Shown here piece by piece: positions 16,929-24,085 of a DNA stretch of 64,000 bases (the first letter of the stretch is position 1; each line of letters opens with the position of its first letter). This DNA comes from PALSA-693 sp963834725. GTDB lineage: Bacteria > Actinomycetota > Acidimicrobiia > Acidimicrobiales > Palsa-688. The notes below the pieces were generated by a model. The model saw only the letters and a list, made by a program, of their open reading frames with translations, was not told the origin of the DNA and did not search any database. The stretch is taken from positions 2,480,001 through 2,544,000 of the forward strand of contig CAWICN010000001.1 in assembly GCA_963834725.1 (NCBI GenBank). Reading direction: 5' to 3'. The translations under genes and the position numbers were made by a program.

Positions 16929-17123
16929 TCAGCCGGCGCGGTGGTACTGCTGCGCCAGGTAGCGAGCCACATCCTCTTCACGGATCCGGTACGAACGCCC
17001 TACCCGGGTCGAGGGGAGCTGGCCGGACTGGATCAGCCGGTACACGGTCATGTTGGACACGCGAAGTTGCGCCGCTACCTCTGCGACCGTCACGAAACGG
17101 GACCGGGACTCGTTTGGTTGCAC
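16929..17123 (-). CDS. Excisionase-family (MerR-like) helix-turn-helix DNA-binding protein
   Basis: 64 residues from GTG 17123, preceded by a ggag/gggtgg stretch; the frame stays open upstream to a TTG at 17180, so the start is uncertain. The fold is a winged helix of the excisionase type: FVTVAEVAAQLRVSNMTVYRLI, then GQLPSTRVGRSYRIREEDVARYL. Actinobacteria carry a conserved stand-alone gene of this type next to proC, so this is more likely a housekeeping or developmental regulator than part of a prophage. No integrase is nearby. Target unknown. Confidence 0.85.
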   Translation of the reverse strand: MQPNESRSRFVTVAEVAAQLRVSNMTVYRLIQSGQLPSTRVGRSYRIREEDVARYLAQQYHRAG

Positions 17124-17237
17124 GCGCGCCGCACCACCCTTCTCCAACTCGCAAGGGTACGCCACCCTGAGCCGCTGCAAAAGCGCGGGCCGCCAGCCCA
17201 GCGCGACGGGTCAGGCCAGGTCGCCAGGCTGCCCGCC

Positions 17238-17454
17238 GATCGCCGAGCGGCCGGGACCGCTCAGGGCCGATCGCCGAGCTGCCGGGACCGCTCAGGGCCG
17301 ATTGCCGAGCGGCCGGGACCGCTCAGGGCCGATCGCCGAGCGGCCGGGACCGCTCAGGGCCGATCGCCGAGCGGCCGGGACCGCTCAGGGCCGATCGCCG
17401 AGCTGCCGGGACCGCTCAGGGCCGATCGCCGAGCTGCCGGGACCGCTCGGTGGC
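17238..17454. repeat. 31-bp tandem repeat at the proC 3' end, seven copies
   Basis: Seven copies start at 17238, 17269, 17300, 17331, 17362, 17393 and 17424, exactly 31 bp apart, with almost no divergence except a cgg/ctg switch at positions 11-13. The last copy lies inside proC and encodes its final residues (ERSRQLGDRP) and stop, so the array appears to have grown from the 3' end of the gene. Because 31 is not a multiple of three, the first in-frame stop ends proC at once and the extra copies stay untranslated. Confidence 0.9.
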
Positions 17455-18258
17455 GGCGGCGACGGCCTCGAGCACGGCGTGGCGCATGCCACCGGCCTCC
17501 AGGGCGCGAAGCCCGGCGGCGGTGGTGCCGCCCGGAGAGGTGACCGCCGCCCGGAGAGCGGCCGGCTCCTCGCCGGTCTCGTCGAGCAGGCGGGCCGACC
17601 CCAGCAGGGTCTGGACCGTGAGCTGGCGGGCGACGGACCGGCTGAGCCCGACCAGAACGCCGGCGTCTATCAGCGCCTCGGCGAGCAAGAAGACATAGGC
17701 CGGCCCTGAGCCCGACAAACCGGTGACGGCGTCGAGCGTCGACTCGGGGACCGTGACGACGGTCCCGACCGCCTCGAGCACCCGTTCCGCCCAGGCCAGG
17801 TCGCCGGGGCCGGCGGCGCGGCCGCCGGAGATCGCGGCCGCGCCGGCGCCGACCAGGGCCGGCATGTTGGGCATGGCCCGAACGACCGGGATCGGCTTCG
17901 CCAGCCAGGACTCGAGTGACGCCAGGCTGACGCCGGCCGCGATCGACAGCACCCGGTCCGCGCCCGCTAATCCCAACGCACCGCACACGTCCTCGACGTC
18001 GGCCGGCTTGACCGCCACCACTGCCCCGCCGGGCCCACCTGTTGCTCTCCTAGGCTCAGCAGGGCCGACGGCGTCCGCCACCGTGCTCGCGATCCGCAGG
18101 CCCGGGTAGCGGGCGACCAGCTCGGCTCGCCGACCCGGGTCAATCTCGACGACGGCGATAGCGGCCGGCTCTCCCCACCCGGTGCGCAGCAATCCGGCGA
18201 CGAGAGCTTCGCCCATCTTCCCGCCACCGACCACCGTCAACGTCGCGGCCAGGGTCAT
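17416..18258 (-). CDS. proC: Pyrroline-5-carboxylate reductase (ProC)
   Basis: Last step of proline synthesis, NAD(P)H reduction of pyrroline-5-carboxylate. 280 residues. N-terminal dinucleotide motif VVGGGKMGEALVAGLLRTG, middle VRAMPNMPALVG, and the C-terminal family signature TGLSGSGPAYVFLLAEALID followed by RSVARQLTVQTLLG and TSPGGTTAAGLRALE. Start ATG 18258. The final 11 residues belong to the first unit of the 31-bp repeat array. Downstream gene: the small HTH protein. Confidence 0.95.
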   Translation of the reverse strand: MTLAATLTVVGGGKMGEALVAGLLRTGWGEPAAIAVVEIDPGRRAELVARYPGLRIASTVADAVGPAEPRRATGGPGGAVVAVKPADVEDVCGALGLAGADRVLSIAAGVSLASLESWLAKPIPVVRAMPNMPALVGAGAAAISGGRAAGPGDLAWAERVLEAVGTVVTVPESTLDAVTGLSGSGPAYVFLLAEALIDAGVLVGLSRSVARQLTVQTLLGSARLLDETGEEPAALRAAVTSPGGTTAAGLRALEAGGMRHAVLEAVAAATERSRQLGDRP

Positions 18259-18474
18259 GCCGCCAGACCCTACGCTGCCGGCAGACCCTACGCCGTTGCT
18301 CCCTCCCGTGCCGCCGGCCCGAGTAGCGCGCGCGAGCTGCTATTCGCACTTCCCCGAACGAACGTGACTCCCGGGCGCTCCCGGGCGACGGCATTGGCGA
18401 GCGTACCGGCGCGCCCAGGGCACGGCAAGGGATCCGGTGGCCAGGTGTTGAATGTTAATGCTTGGCCCGATGCG

Positions 18475-19728
18475 CTAGCCGCAGGGCACCAGGGCCGAGG
18501 CCATCAGGGCCTCGCCCCGGGCCCAAAACTCGCGTGCCGCGGCGGCCCAGGTGTAGGCCTGGGCCCGGCCGGCGGCCGCTCGTCCCAGCCGGGTGGCGAG
18601 CCGCCGGTCGGTCAGGATGGCCTCCAGCGGACGGGCGTAGTCGGCAGGATCGCGGCCCTCGACGAGGAAGCCGGTGCGCTCGTGGTCGACCAAGGTGGTG
18701 AGCCCGCCTACGGCGGCCGCCACGACCGGCACCCCGCAGGCAGCCGCTTCCAGCGCCACCAGCCCGAACGATTCGGAGTGGCTCGGCACCACACAGACGT
18801 CCGCGGCCCGGTAATAGCTGGACAGCATTTCGTGGCGCTGCGGTGGCAGCATCCGCACCGATCCGTCGAGGCCGTGGGCATCGACCCGGCGGTGCACTTC
18901 ATCAAGCTCCTCATAGCCGTGCGGTCCACTCGGGCCGCCCAGGACCACGAGCATGGCCGACCCCAGGCCGTCCGCCCGAAGCTCGGCCAGCGCGTCGACG
19001 ACGACGGTCAACCCCTTGAGCGGCTGGATGCGACCGGCGAAGAGGATGACGGGATCCTGCTCCGGCAGCCCGACGGCGCGCCGGGCCTGGGCGCGGGCCC
19101 CCGGACTGAAAAAGGCATGGTCGACTCCGGGTGCCACGATGGCAATCCGCTCTGGTGCCGCCCCGTAGAGGTCGACGAGCTGCTCGGCCTCGACCGAGCA
19201 GGAGGCCACGACGGCGTCGGCGCAGCCGACGATCTCCGCTTCCGCCTGGGCCCGGCGTGCGGGCTCGGCCACCGAGAGCTCCTCCGGGCTGGCGTCCGCC
19301 TTCACCCGGTCCAGCGTGTGGAACGTCACGAGGAGCGGGACATCGAACTCGTGCTTGAGGGTGTGCCCGGCCAGGCCCGACAGCCAGTAGTTGGCGTGGA
19401 TGGCGTCCACGCCCCGCCCGGCGCCGGCGAGCGCGGCAAGGCGCGCCGCGACGCCTGACGTCCAGGCCGGCACCAGATCGGGGAGCTGCTCCTTGGCCAC
19501 AGGGCCGAGCGGGCCGGCGGGAATGTGATGGACGCGAAGGCCGGGCTCGACCTTGACCGTAGCCCGGCAGTCCTCGCTATCGGCCCGGGTGAAGACCTCA
19601 CATCCCACCCCGGACCGGGCCAGCGCCGCCGCCAGCTCCCTGACGTAGACGTTCATGCCGCCGCCGTCACCGGCGCCGGGCTGGGTCAGCGGCGAGGTGT
19701 GCATCGACAGGACCGCGACCGCCGGCAT
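18475..19728 (-). CDS. GT4-family glycosyltransferase, MshA-like
   Basis: 417 residues from ATG 19728, whose A overlaps the upstream stop (TGATG) and which has a ggggg stretch 8 nt upstream; ATG 19743 is an alternative. N-terminal acceptor domain with MLSMHTSPL-like start and GDGGGMNVYVRELAAALARSG, then HANYWLSGLAGH. C-terminal donor domain with FAGRIQPLKGLTVVVDAL and the E-x7-E motif in SHSESFGLVALEAAACGVP. The closest well-known relatives are MshA (mycothiol synthesis, UDP-GlcNAc to inositol phosphate) and sucrose-phosphate synthase. The MshA role is likely but not certain. Confidence 0.88.
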   Translation of the reverse strand: MPAVAVLSMHTSPLTQPGAGDGGGMNVYVRELAAALARSGVGCEVFTRADSEDCRATVKVEPGLRVHHIPAGPLGPVAKEQLPDLVPAWTSGVAARLAALAGAGRGVDAIHANYWLSGLAGHTLKHEFDVPLLVTFHTLDRVKADASPEELSVAEPARRAQAEAEIVGCADAVVASCSVEAEQLVDLYGAAPERIAIVAPGVDHAFFSPGARAQARRAVGLPEQDPVILFAGRIQPLKGLTVVVDALAELRADGLGSAMLVVLGGPSGPHGYEELDEVHRRVDAHGLDGSVRMLPPQRHEMLSSYYRAADVCVVPSHSESFGLVALEAAACGVPVVAAAVGGLTTLVDHERTGFLVEGRDPADYARPLEAILTDRRLATRLGRAAAGRAQAYTWAAAAREFWARGEALMASALVPCG

Positions 19729-20183
19729 CAGGCGCGCCCCCATTCGGAGCTGGCCGAGTTGGTTCTGGCCGAGTTGGTTCTGGCCGAGTCGGTACTGGCC
19801 GAGTCGGTGCTGGCCGCGGCGGTGCTGGCCGCGGCGGCCGCGTTTTCGCGGCGAAACGACAGAAAGATACGCAGCAACGTCTGTTTCTGGTCGTCGCTCA
19901 GGGTCGCCTCGCCGAGGATGGCCTCGGTCAGGTCGCCCGGCACCTCGCGGGCGTCGAGGATGCCGGCGCGGACGTAGAGGGTCTCGGCCGAGATCCGCAA
20001 GGCCCGGGCGATCTGCTGGAGAATGTCGGCCGAGGGGCGCCGAAGGCCTCGCTCGATCTGGCTCAGGTAGGGGTTGGAGATGCCTGCCATGTCGGAGAGG
20101 CGGCGCACCGACAGGCGGGCCACGTTCCGCTGCTCCCGGATGAACTCGCCCAGGTCCCGCCAGGGATCGGGAAAGTCATTCAT
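19728..20183 (-). CDS. XRE-family transcriptional regulator with a repetitive Ser/Thr/Ala tail
   Basis: 151 residues from ATG 20183. Cro/C1-type helix-turn-helix in residues about 15-70 (IREQRNVARLSVRRLSDMAG, SNPYLSQIERGLRRPSADIL), followed by a segment typical of a conserved actinobacterial regulator (LYVRAGILDAREVPGDL, SDDQKQTLLRIFLSFR). The last 35 residues are a run of STDSA/RTNSA pentads encoded by 15-bp tandem repeats at about 19747-19830. A longer upstream frame exists but has no homology. Translationally coupled to the glycosyltransferase gene downstream. Confidence 0.88.
   Translation of the reverse strand: MNDFPDPWRDLGEFIREQRNVARLSVRRLSDMAGISNPYLSQIERGLRRPSADILQQIARALRISAETLYVRAGILDAREVPGDLTEAILGEATLSDDQKQTLLRIFLSFRRENAAAAASTAAASTDSASTDSARTNSARTNSASSEWGRA
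19747..19830. repeat. 15-bp in-frame tandem repeat at the XRE gene 3' end
   Basis: About five units of ctggccgagttggtt with point variants. They encode pentads such as NSART and DSAST on the minus strand. Confidence 0.75.
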
Positions 20184-20299
20184 GCCGGCGGCCGGGCGCG
20201 GCCAGGTGTTGCCGTTGCGGGCCCGGTCACCTGAGACTCGGCACCGGCACCGTCCGTGAGCCAACACCGGCCGTGAGAGAGGGCCACCGTCAGGGGAGG

Positions 20300-20668
20300 C
20301 TACCGCAGGTTCACCTCTGCCAGAGGGGCCCCTCCGGATACTGCCGCTCCTCCCGACACCGCCGCCCCGCCCGAGACCGGTGGAAGGACCGCGATCTCGT
20401 CGCCAGCCTGCAGGACCTGTTCCGGAGGAGCGGGCTCGCCGTTGACCCACACTCGCGACCTCGCGACAACCGCAGCGAAACGCTCGCCGTACCGGGCATT
20501 GGCGTCGGCGAGCACCTCCGCCACGGTGTGCGCGCGTACCTGCTCCCGGCCGGTGCCGGCGGCGGCCCGGGCCGCCGCGAACAGAAGGAGGACGGCGACC
20601 GGCGGGGGCTCCGCGGGCCCACGGCACGAGGCTTCCTGATCGGCGGCGCGAGTGTCAGTCCGTTTCAT
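20300..20668 (-). CDS. MoaD/ThiS-family ubiquitin-like sulfur carrier with residues beyond the usual terminal GG
   Basis: 122 residues. The beta-grasp core runs from PPVAVLLLFAAARAAAG (residue 22) to AGDEIAVLPPVSGG (residue 101), matching a whole MoaD, in which the terminal Gly-Gly is adenylated and thiocarboxylated. Here the chain continues with AAVSGGAAVSGG and then nine residues (APLAEVNLR). Unless the tail is cut off, it cannot serve as a normal sulfur carrier. 18-bp DNA repeats cause the extension. Divergent from the phosphatase gene at 20748. No moaE or other molybdopterin genes are in the window. Confidence 0.8.
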   Translation of the reverse strand: MKRTDTRAADQEASCRGPAEPPPVAVLLLFAAARAAAGTGREQVRAHTVAEVLADANARYGERFAAVVARSRVWVNGEPAPPEQVLQAGDEIAVLPPVSGGAAVSGGAAVSGGAPLAEVNLR

Positions 20669-20747
20669 CCGGTCATTCTTCCGGCTGCACCCTACCGCGC
20701 CAGAGCATTCCTGGCCGGTTCTGTTAGCGGCGCTAGCCTCTCGCCTC

Positions 20748-21401
20748 GTGTCCGGCCTCCTGCTGATCCGTCACGCCCAGTCCGTGTGGAATGCAGAGGG
20801 ACGATGGCAGGGGTGGGCCGACCCGCCGCTCTCGGCCGGGGGGGAGAGACAAACCCGCCAGTCGGCCGCCCGACTGCGAGACGATCCACCCTTTGACGTA
20901 GTGGTGAGCTCCGACCTGGCGCGCGCCCGGCGGACCGCGCAACTGATGGCGGAGGTCCTCCCGGTGGCCGGCCCGCACTGGATCGAGCCCGGTCTCCGTG
21001 AATACAACGTCGGTGAATGGTCGGGCTGCACCCTGGGGCAGATCGAGTCCCGCTGGCCCGGCGCAACCGCCCGCTTCGCCGGCGACGCTCAGTTCGCACC
21101 ACCCGGCGGCGAGAGCCGCACCCACTTCGACGCCCGGGTGGTGGCGGCCGGGGGCCGGGTGGCGTCAGAGGCCTCGGCCGGGGAGCTGGGCCGAATGCTG
21201 GTCGTCGTCCACGGAGGCGTCGTGCGGGCCCTGGCGCGCGCTGCCGGACAGACCGAATACCGGGTCGGACATCTGGCGGGCTACCGGGGCTGGTACACCG
21301 CGGCCGGTCTCTGCCCTGTTCATCGGGTCAACCTGCTCGAAGGCCTCGACGAGGGAGCGGAGGCGGATGCGGGTGAAGGGGCGGTTCAACCTACCGGTTG
21401 A
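20748..21401 (+). CDS. Histidine phosphatase superfamily (phosphoglycerate mutase-like) protein
   Basis: 217 residues from GTG 20748. The catalytic RHG-type motif LLIRHAQSVWNAEGRWQGW is at the N-terminus; the second His lies in VVVHGGVVRAL near residue 150, and DLARARRTAQLMAE carries the conserved Arg. Family members act on small phosphates or phosphoproteins; the substrate cannot be told from sequence. A longer frame upstream is dismissed because homology starts at VSGLLLIRHAQ. The stop overlaps the next start (TGATG). Confidence 0.88.
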   Translation: MSGLLLIRHAQSVWNAEGRWQGWADPPLSAGGERQTRQSAARLRDDPPFDVVVSSDLARARRTAQLMAEVLPVAGPHWIEPGLREYNVGEWSGCTLGQIESRWPGATARFAGDAQFAPPGGESRTHFDARVVAAGGRVASEASAGELGRMLVVVHGGVVRALARAAGQTEYRVGHLAGYRGWYTAAGLCPVHRVNLLEGLDEGAEADAGEGAVQPTG

Positions 21402-22060
21402 TGTCACTGCGCCGCGATACCGTCCGAGCTGTGAGGGTCGAGGTGGTTAGAAGCGCGCGGCGGCGCAAGACAGTCCAAGCTCGGGAGGTGCGCGGCGTGT
21501 TGAGGGTGTCGATCCCGGCTGGAATGACCGTCGCCGATGAGGAACGCTGGGTGGCCGAAATGGTGCGCCGCATGGAGCGGCGCGCCGCCAGCCATACCAT
21601 CGATCTCTCCGCCCGGGCGGAGGTGCTGGCACAGCGTTACGGCCTGATGCTGCCGGCGGCTATCCGCTGGGTCGACAACCAGGAGTGTCGCTGGGGGAGC
21701 TGCACGCCGTCGGACGGCACCATCCGCATTTCGTCTCGACTGGTAGGCGAGCCGGCGTGGGTGCTCGATTATGTGATCGTTCACGAACTGGCCCATCTCA
21801 GCGTCCCCCATCACGACCGTCGTTTCTGGGCCCTGGTTGGACGCTACCCGCGCACCGAGCGAGCCAGAGGATATCTCACGGCCCGGGGCCTCGATCGTGA
21901 TCCCGCCCCTCGAGAGGACCGGCCGGCGGTCGGGCCGCCCTCCACCCATCGCTCGCTCGAGCGAGACGATGACCACCGGACCCAGGGGGGAAGGCGGCGG
22001 GTTACGGCCGGACGCGGCGGGACGCGGCACGGGGAAATGCCCCGGCTCCCGGGTTTGTGA
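21401..22060 (+). CDS. YgjP-like metallopeptidase domain protein (DUF45, SprT-like zincin)
   Basis: 219 residues from ATG 21401. The zincin motif HELAHLSVPHHDRRFWALVG supplies the HExxH-like pair and third His. Ahead of it is the family-typical WGSCTPSDGTIRISSRLV. The first 90 residues match the usual N-terminal half (RRKTVQAREVRGVLRVSIP). The last 60 residues are Arg/Gly-rich and unlike the family. Actinobacterial homologues are annotated as M48-family hydrolases of unknown substrate. Coupled to the phosphatase gene. Confidence 0.85.
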   Translation: MSLRRDTVRAVRVEVVRSARRRKTVQAREVRGVLRVSIPAGMTVADEERWVAEMVRRMERRAASHTIDLSARAEVLAQRYGLMLPAAIRWVDNQECRWGSCTPSDGTIRISSRLVGEPAWVLDYVIVHELAHLSVPHHDRRFWALVGRYPRTERARGYLTARGLDRDPAPREDRPAVGPPSTHRSLERDDDHRTQGGRRRVTAGRGGTRHGEMPRLPGL

Positions 22061-22097
22061 TTCCCGCGGCCGGGCGCGGAGGGGGCCCGACTTCAGC

Positions 22098-22210
22098 GCT
22101 TCAGATCTCAACTACATTGATGATCTTTGTTCTTAAGACATCAACGCGGTCATGGCGTGGCGCCGCTGGCAACGGGTTAAGATCACAACGTAGTAGTTGA
22201 GATTCGAAGC
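22098..22210. repeat. 113-bp element with 18-bp terminal inverted repeats (MITE-like)
   Basis: Left end GCTTCAGATCTCAACTAC (22098-22115) and right end (22193-22210, complement GCTTCGAATCTCAACTAC) match at 16 of 18 positions. A second, weaker pair (GATCTT) lies inside. It fills the gap between the YgjP-like gene and the DksA-type gene, which converge here, and is less GC-rich than its surroundings. No coding capacity. It could be a small non-autonomous transposable element or a structured 3' end. Confidence 0.55.
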
Positions 22211-22212
22211 AC

Positions 22213-22674
22213 TCAGCCTGCGTGTTGCGGGCAGCGGGTGGTGAGAGGCTCGGCGGCGAGGGCGTCCGTGTCGACCGGCGCCCCGCAGGTTTCGCAGATG
22301 CCATAGCTGCCGTCGTCGAGGCGGCGGAGGGTGGCTTCCACTTCGGCCAGCTCGGCGACGATGCGTTCCAACCGGTTGGCATCGTCTGCAGGGGAACGAG
22401 GTGTGGCCGCCAGCCCGGTTGGCCTCGGCGCCATCTCGACGTCCACGTGGGGGTGGGCGTCCAGGTGGTCGTCGACGTCCATTTCGTCCTCGACGTCCAT
22501 GTCGTCCTCGACGTCAATGTCGTCCTCGACGTCCATGTCGTCCTCGGGATCCATATCGTCCTCGGGATCCACGTCCCCGGCATCCACGTGATCCTCGACG
22601 TCAAGATGGTCGTCAACGTCGGCGTAGTGCCCGGCGTCCTCAAAGTCCTGCCGGATGGCCCCCAGCTCGCTCAC
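22213..22674 (-). CDS. DksA/TraR-type C4 zinc-finger protein with an acidic repeat arm
   Basis: 153 residues. The C-terminus has the DksA/TraR finger YGICETCGAPVDTDALA, then RCPQH, giving C-x2-C-x17-C-x2-H; the His at the fourth position is common in actinobacteria. Before it is a short helix (ANRLERIVAELAEVEATLRR). Residues about 20-75 are an almost pure acidic repeat (DVEDDMDVEDD type hexads), where DksA would have its coiled coil. Such proteins bind RNA polymerase in related cases; here the acidic arm could mimic nucleic acid (inference). Confidence 0.82.
   Translation of the reverse strand: MSELGAIRQDFEDAGHYADVDDHLDVEDHVDAGDVDPEDDMDPEDDMDVEDDIDVEDDMDVEDEMDVDDHLDAHPHVDVEMAPRPTGLAATPRSPADDANRLERIVAELAEVEATLRRLDDGSYGICETCGAPVDTDALAAEPLTTRCPQHAG
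22450..22600. repeat. 18-bp in-frame tandem repeat in the DksA-type gene
   Basis: About seven units related to gtcctcgacgtccatgtc. On the minus strand they encode acidic hexads such as DMDVED. Unit length keeps the frame. Confidence 0.8.
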
Positions 22675-23224
22675 GAACGTCAGCGTAATGGCGCGGGCCG
22701 GAAGAACCTGGGCAATCGCGGCAGTTGACCGCTCCCTTCCCCCCGGACTGCGTGCGCCCGGTCCGGGAAGGGCCCTGCCCCCCTCCCCGGACTGCGTGCG
22801 CCCCGCCCGCTTTCCCGGAAACCGGCGACCGTCCGTTGCCGCCGGGGCCGCCTCCGGGCTCAGATTCGGGCTTCGAACACCATCTTGGTTCGGACCACCG
22901 CGCCCTGCGGCTCACCCGAGTGTCCCCCAGGCGCCTCGCTCTGTCATCCGTGCCAGCCACGGATTTCACCCCGGAGTGGTCTCCATTCCGGTGCGGGCCA
23001 GCCGGGACTGGACAGCCGGCGCCGAACCTCGCCCGCCGGCGGCCCGACCCCACCCCCGCCGACCCGACCTGCCCTCGCCGGCGGGCGCCGGCCCGCCCCT
23101 CGCCGGCGGCCCGACCCCACCCCCCGGCCGACCCAGCCGCCCCGCCTGGCGGACACCTCGCCCCACGGATTGTGTTATAAAAACCGCGTAATACGCGGTT
23201 TTTATAACACAATCCAACTACGTC
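22675..23224. other. 550-bp intergenic region without a convincing gene
   Basis: Long open frames exist on both strands, but their translations are Pro/Arg-rich and change character across frames, as expected from GC-rich DNA. Structures seen: a strong hairpin at about 22734-22772 (arms CCCTTCC...GGAC and GTCCGGGAAGGG), a 19-bp direct repeat ccccggactgcgtgcgccc at about 22741 and 22785, a 23-bp direct repeat near 23034 and 23101, and the perfect palindrome at 23167-23215. It carries the promoter of the DksA-type gene. Confidence 0.6.
23167..23215. repeat. 49-bp perfect palindrome downstream of a hydrolase gene (copy B)
   Basis: Perfect 24-nt arms around one central base; left arm begins GGATTGTGTTATAAAAACCG. 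The core CCGCG-TAATA-CGCGG flanked by A5 and T5 would act as an intrinsic terminator in either direction. It lies 9 bp past the stop of the gene at 23225-24085. AT-rich arms contrast sharply with the surrounding DNA. Copy A is at 7931-7979. Confidence 0.85.
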
Positions 23225-24085
23225 TCATCTCTGCGCTTCAAGAAACTCAGCTATGGTGCGCAGGACCCCCTCTTTCTCCAGGATACCGTGCTCCGCCCCC
23301 GCAATTGGCACATAGGTGACATTCACCATGGAACGCGTCAGTTGCGACCATTCCGCATCAGGAAAGATCGAGTCGCGGGTGCCATATATGATCAGCGTTG
23401 GCATGGTCAGCTCACCGAGGCACGAGGTGATATCGAAGTCGACATAGGCCGCGTACGTTCGCAGCTCAGCTGCATATCGCTCGATACGTTCTGACCGAGG
23501 GATAGCCCGCACTTGTTTTCTCAGGTCTTCCAGCCTTGCCTCTCGACCGGCTTCCTCGTCGTTGGTCAGTGGACGCTCCGGGGCGAAGATCTCAAGCCCG
23601 ACCGTGCCCTCCCGTCGACGCGCTTCGTAGGCGGCTTCAGGGCCTTTCGATTCAAGTAACTGGATCCGATCCCTTAAGCGTCTCAGTAGCCGATCGTCGC
23701 GAGAGAACCAGGGCGCACCATCCGTGAGTATCAGAGCTCGTGTCTGGTCTGGATACAGGAGCGCAAAGGTGCTGGCGATGGCAACTCCCGCCGACTCGCC
23801 CCAGACCGTTGCCTTCTCAATGTCGAGGTGGCGGAGAAGTGCGAGAGCGTCTTGACAGAAGAGCTCCAGAGTATGCGGTTCTGACGTCGTACCGGATCGG
23901 CCGGCTGACCGGCGATCATAGGTGATGACAGTGTTGGCCGCGGCAAGGGATTCGACCCATTGCGGATCGTTCGGTCTTGTACCGGTCCCCAACCCACCGA
24001 ATCCTCCATGGTTGAACAATAGTGGAGGACCGCTGCCGGTCACCTCATAATAAAGCTGACACCCGTTGGCCTTGAATGTGCTCAT
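23225..24085 (-). CDS. Alpha/beta hydrolase
   Basis: 286 residues from ATG 24085, where homology begins (MSTFKANGCQLYYEVTG). Features: oxyanion segment LLFNHGGFGG, nucleophile elbow WGESAGVAIAS (Ser near residue 110), acidic residue in LIIYGTRDSIFPDAEW and catalytic His in GAEHGILEKEG. The cap between is helical. Substrate unknown; esterase, lactonase or peptidase activity is equally possible. Codon use is somewhat less GC-rich than the neighbours (many aga, tat, gat codons), a hint of recent transfer. Stop is followed by the 49-bp palindrome. Confidence 0.82.
   Translation of the reverse strand: MSTFKANGCQLYYEVTGSGPPLLFNHGGFGGLGTGTRPNDPQWVESLAAANTVITYDRRSAGRSGTTSEPHTLELFCQDALALLRHLDIEKATVWGESAGVAIASTFALLYPDQTRALILTDGAPWFSRDDRLLRRLRDRIQLLESKGPEAAYEARRREGTVGLEIFAPERPLTNDEEAGREARLEDLRKQVRAIPRSERIERYAAELRTYAAYVDFDITSCLGELTMPTLIIYGTRDSIFPDAEWSQLTRSMVNVTYVPIAGAEHGILEKEGVLRTIAEFLEAQR

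Noticed and set aside
17238..17454. Regular 31-bp repeats as a CRISPR array
   Set aside because: Units are directly adjacent with no spacers, and one unit codes the end of proC. No cas genes in the window.
20652..20747. N-terminal extension of the histidine phosphatase
   Set aside because: Catalytic motif follows GTG 20748 directly; upstream residues have no family match and overlap the MoaD-like gene's promoter.
22725..23191. Frames of 150-178 residues on the plus strand
   Set aside because: Pro/Arg-rich translations changing with every frame; they run into the palindrome; no conserved motif.
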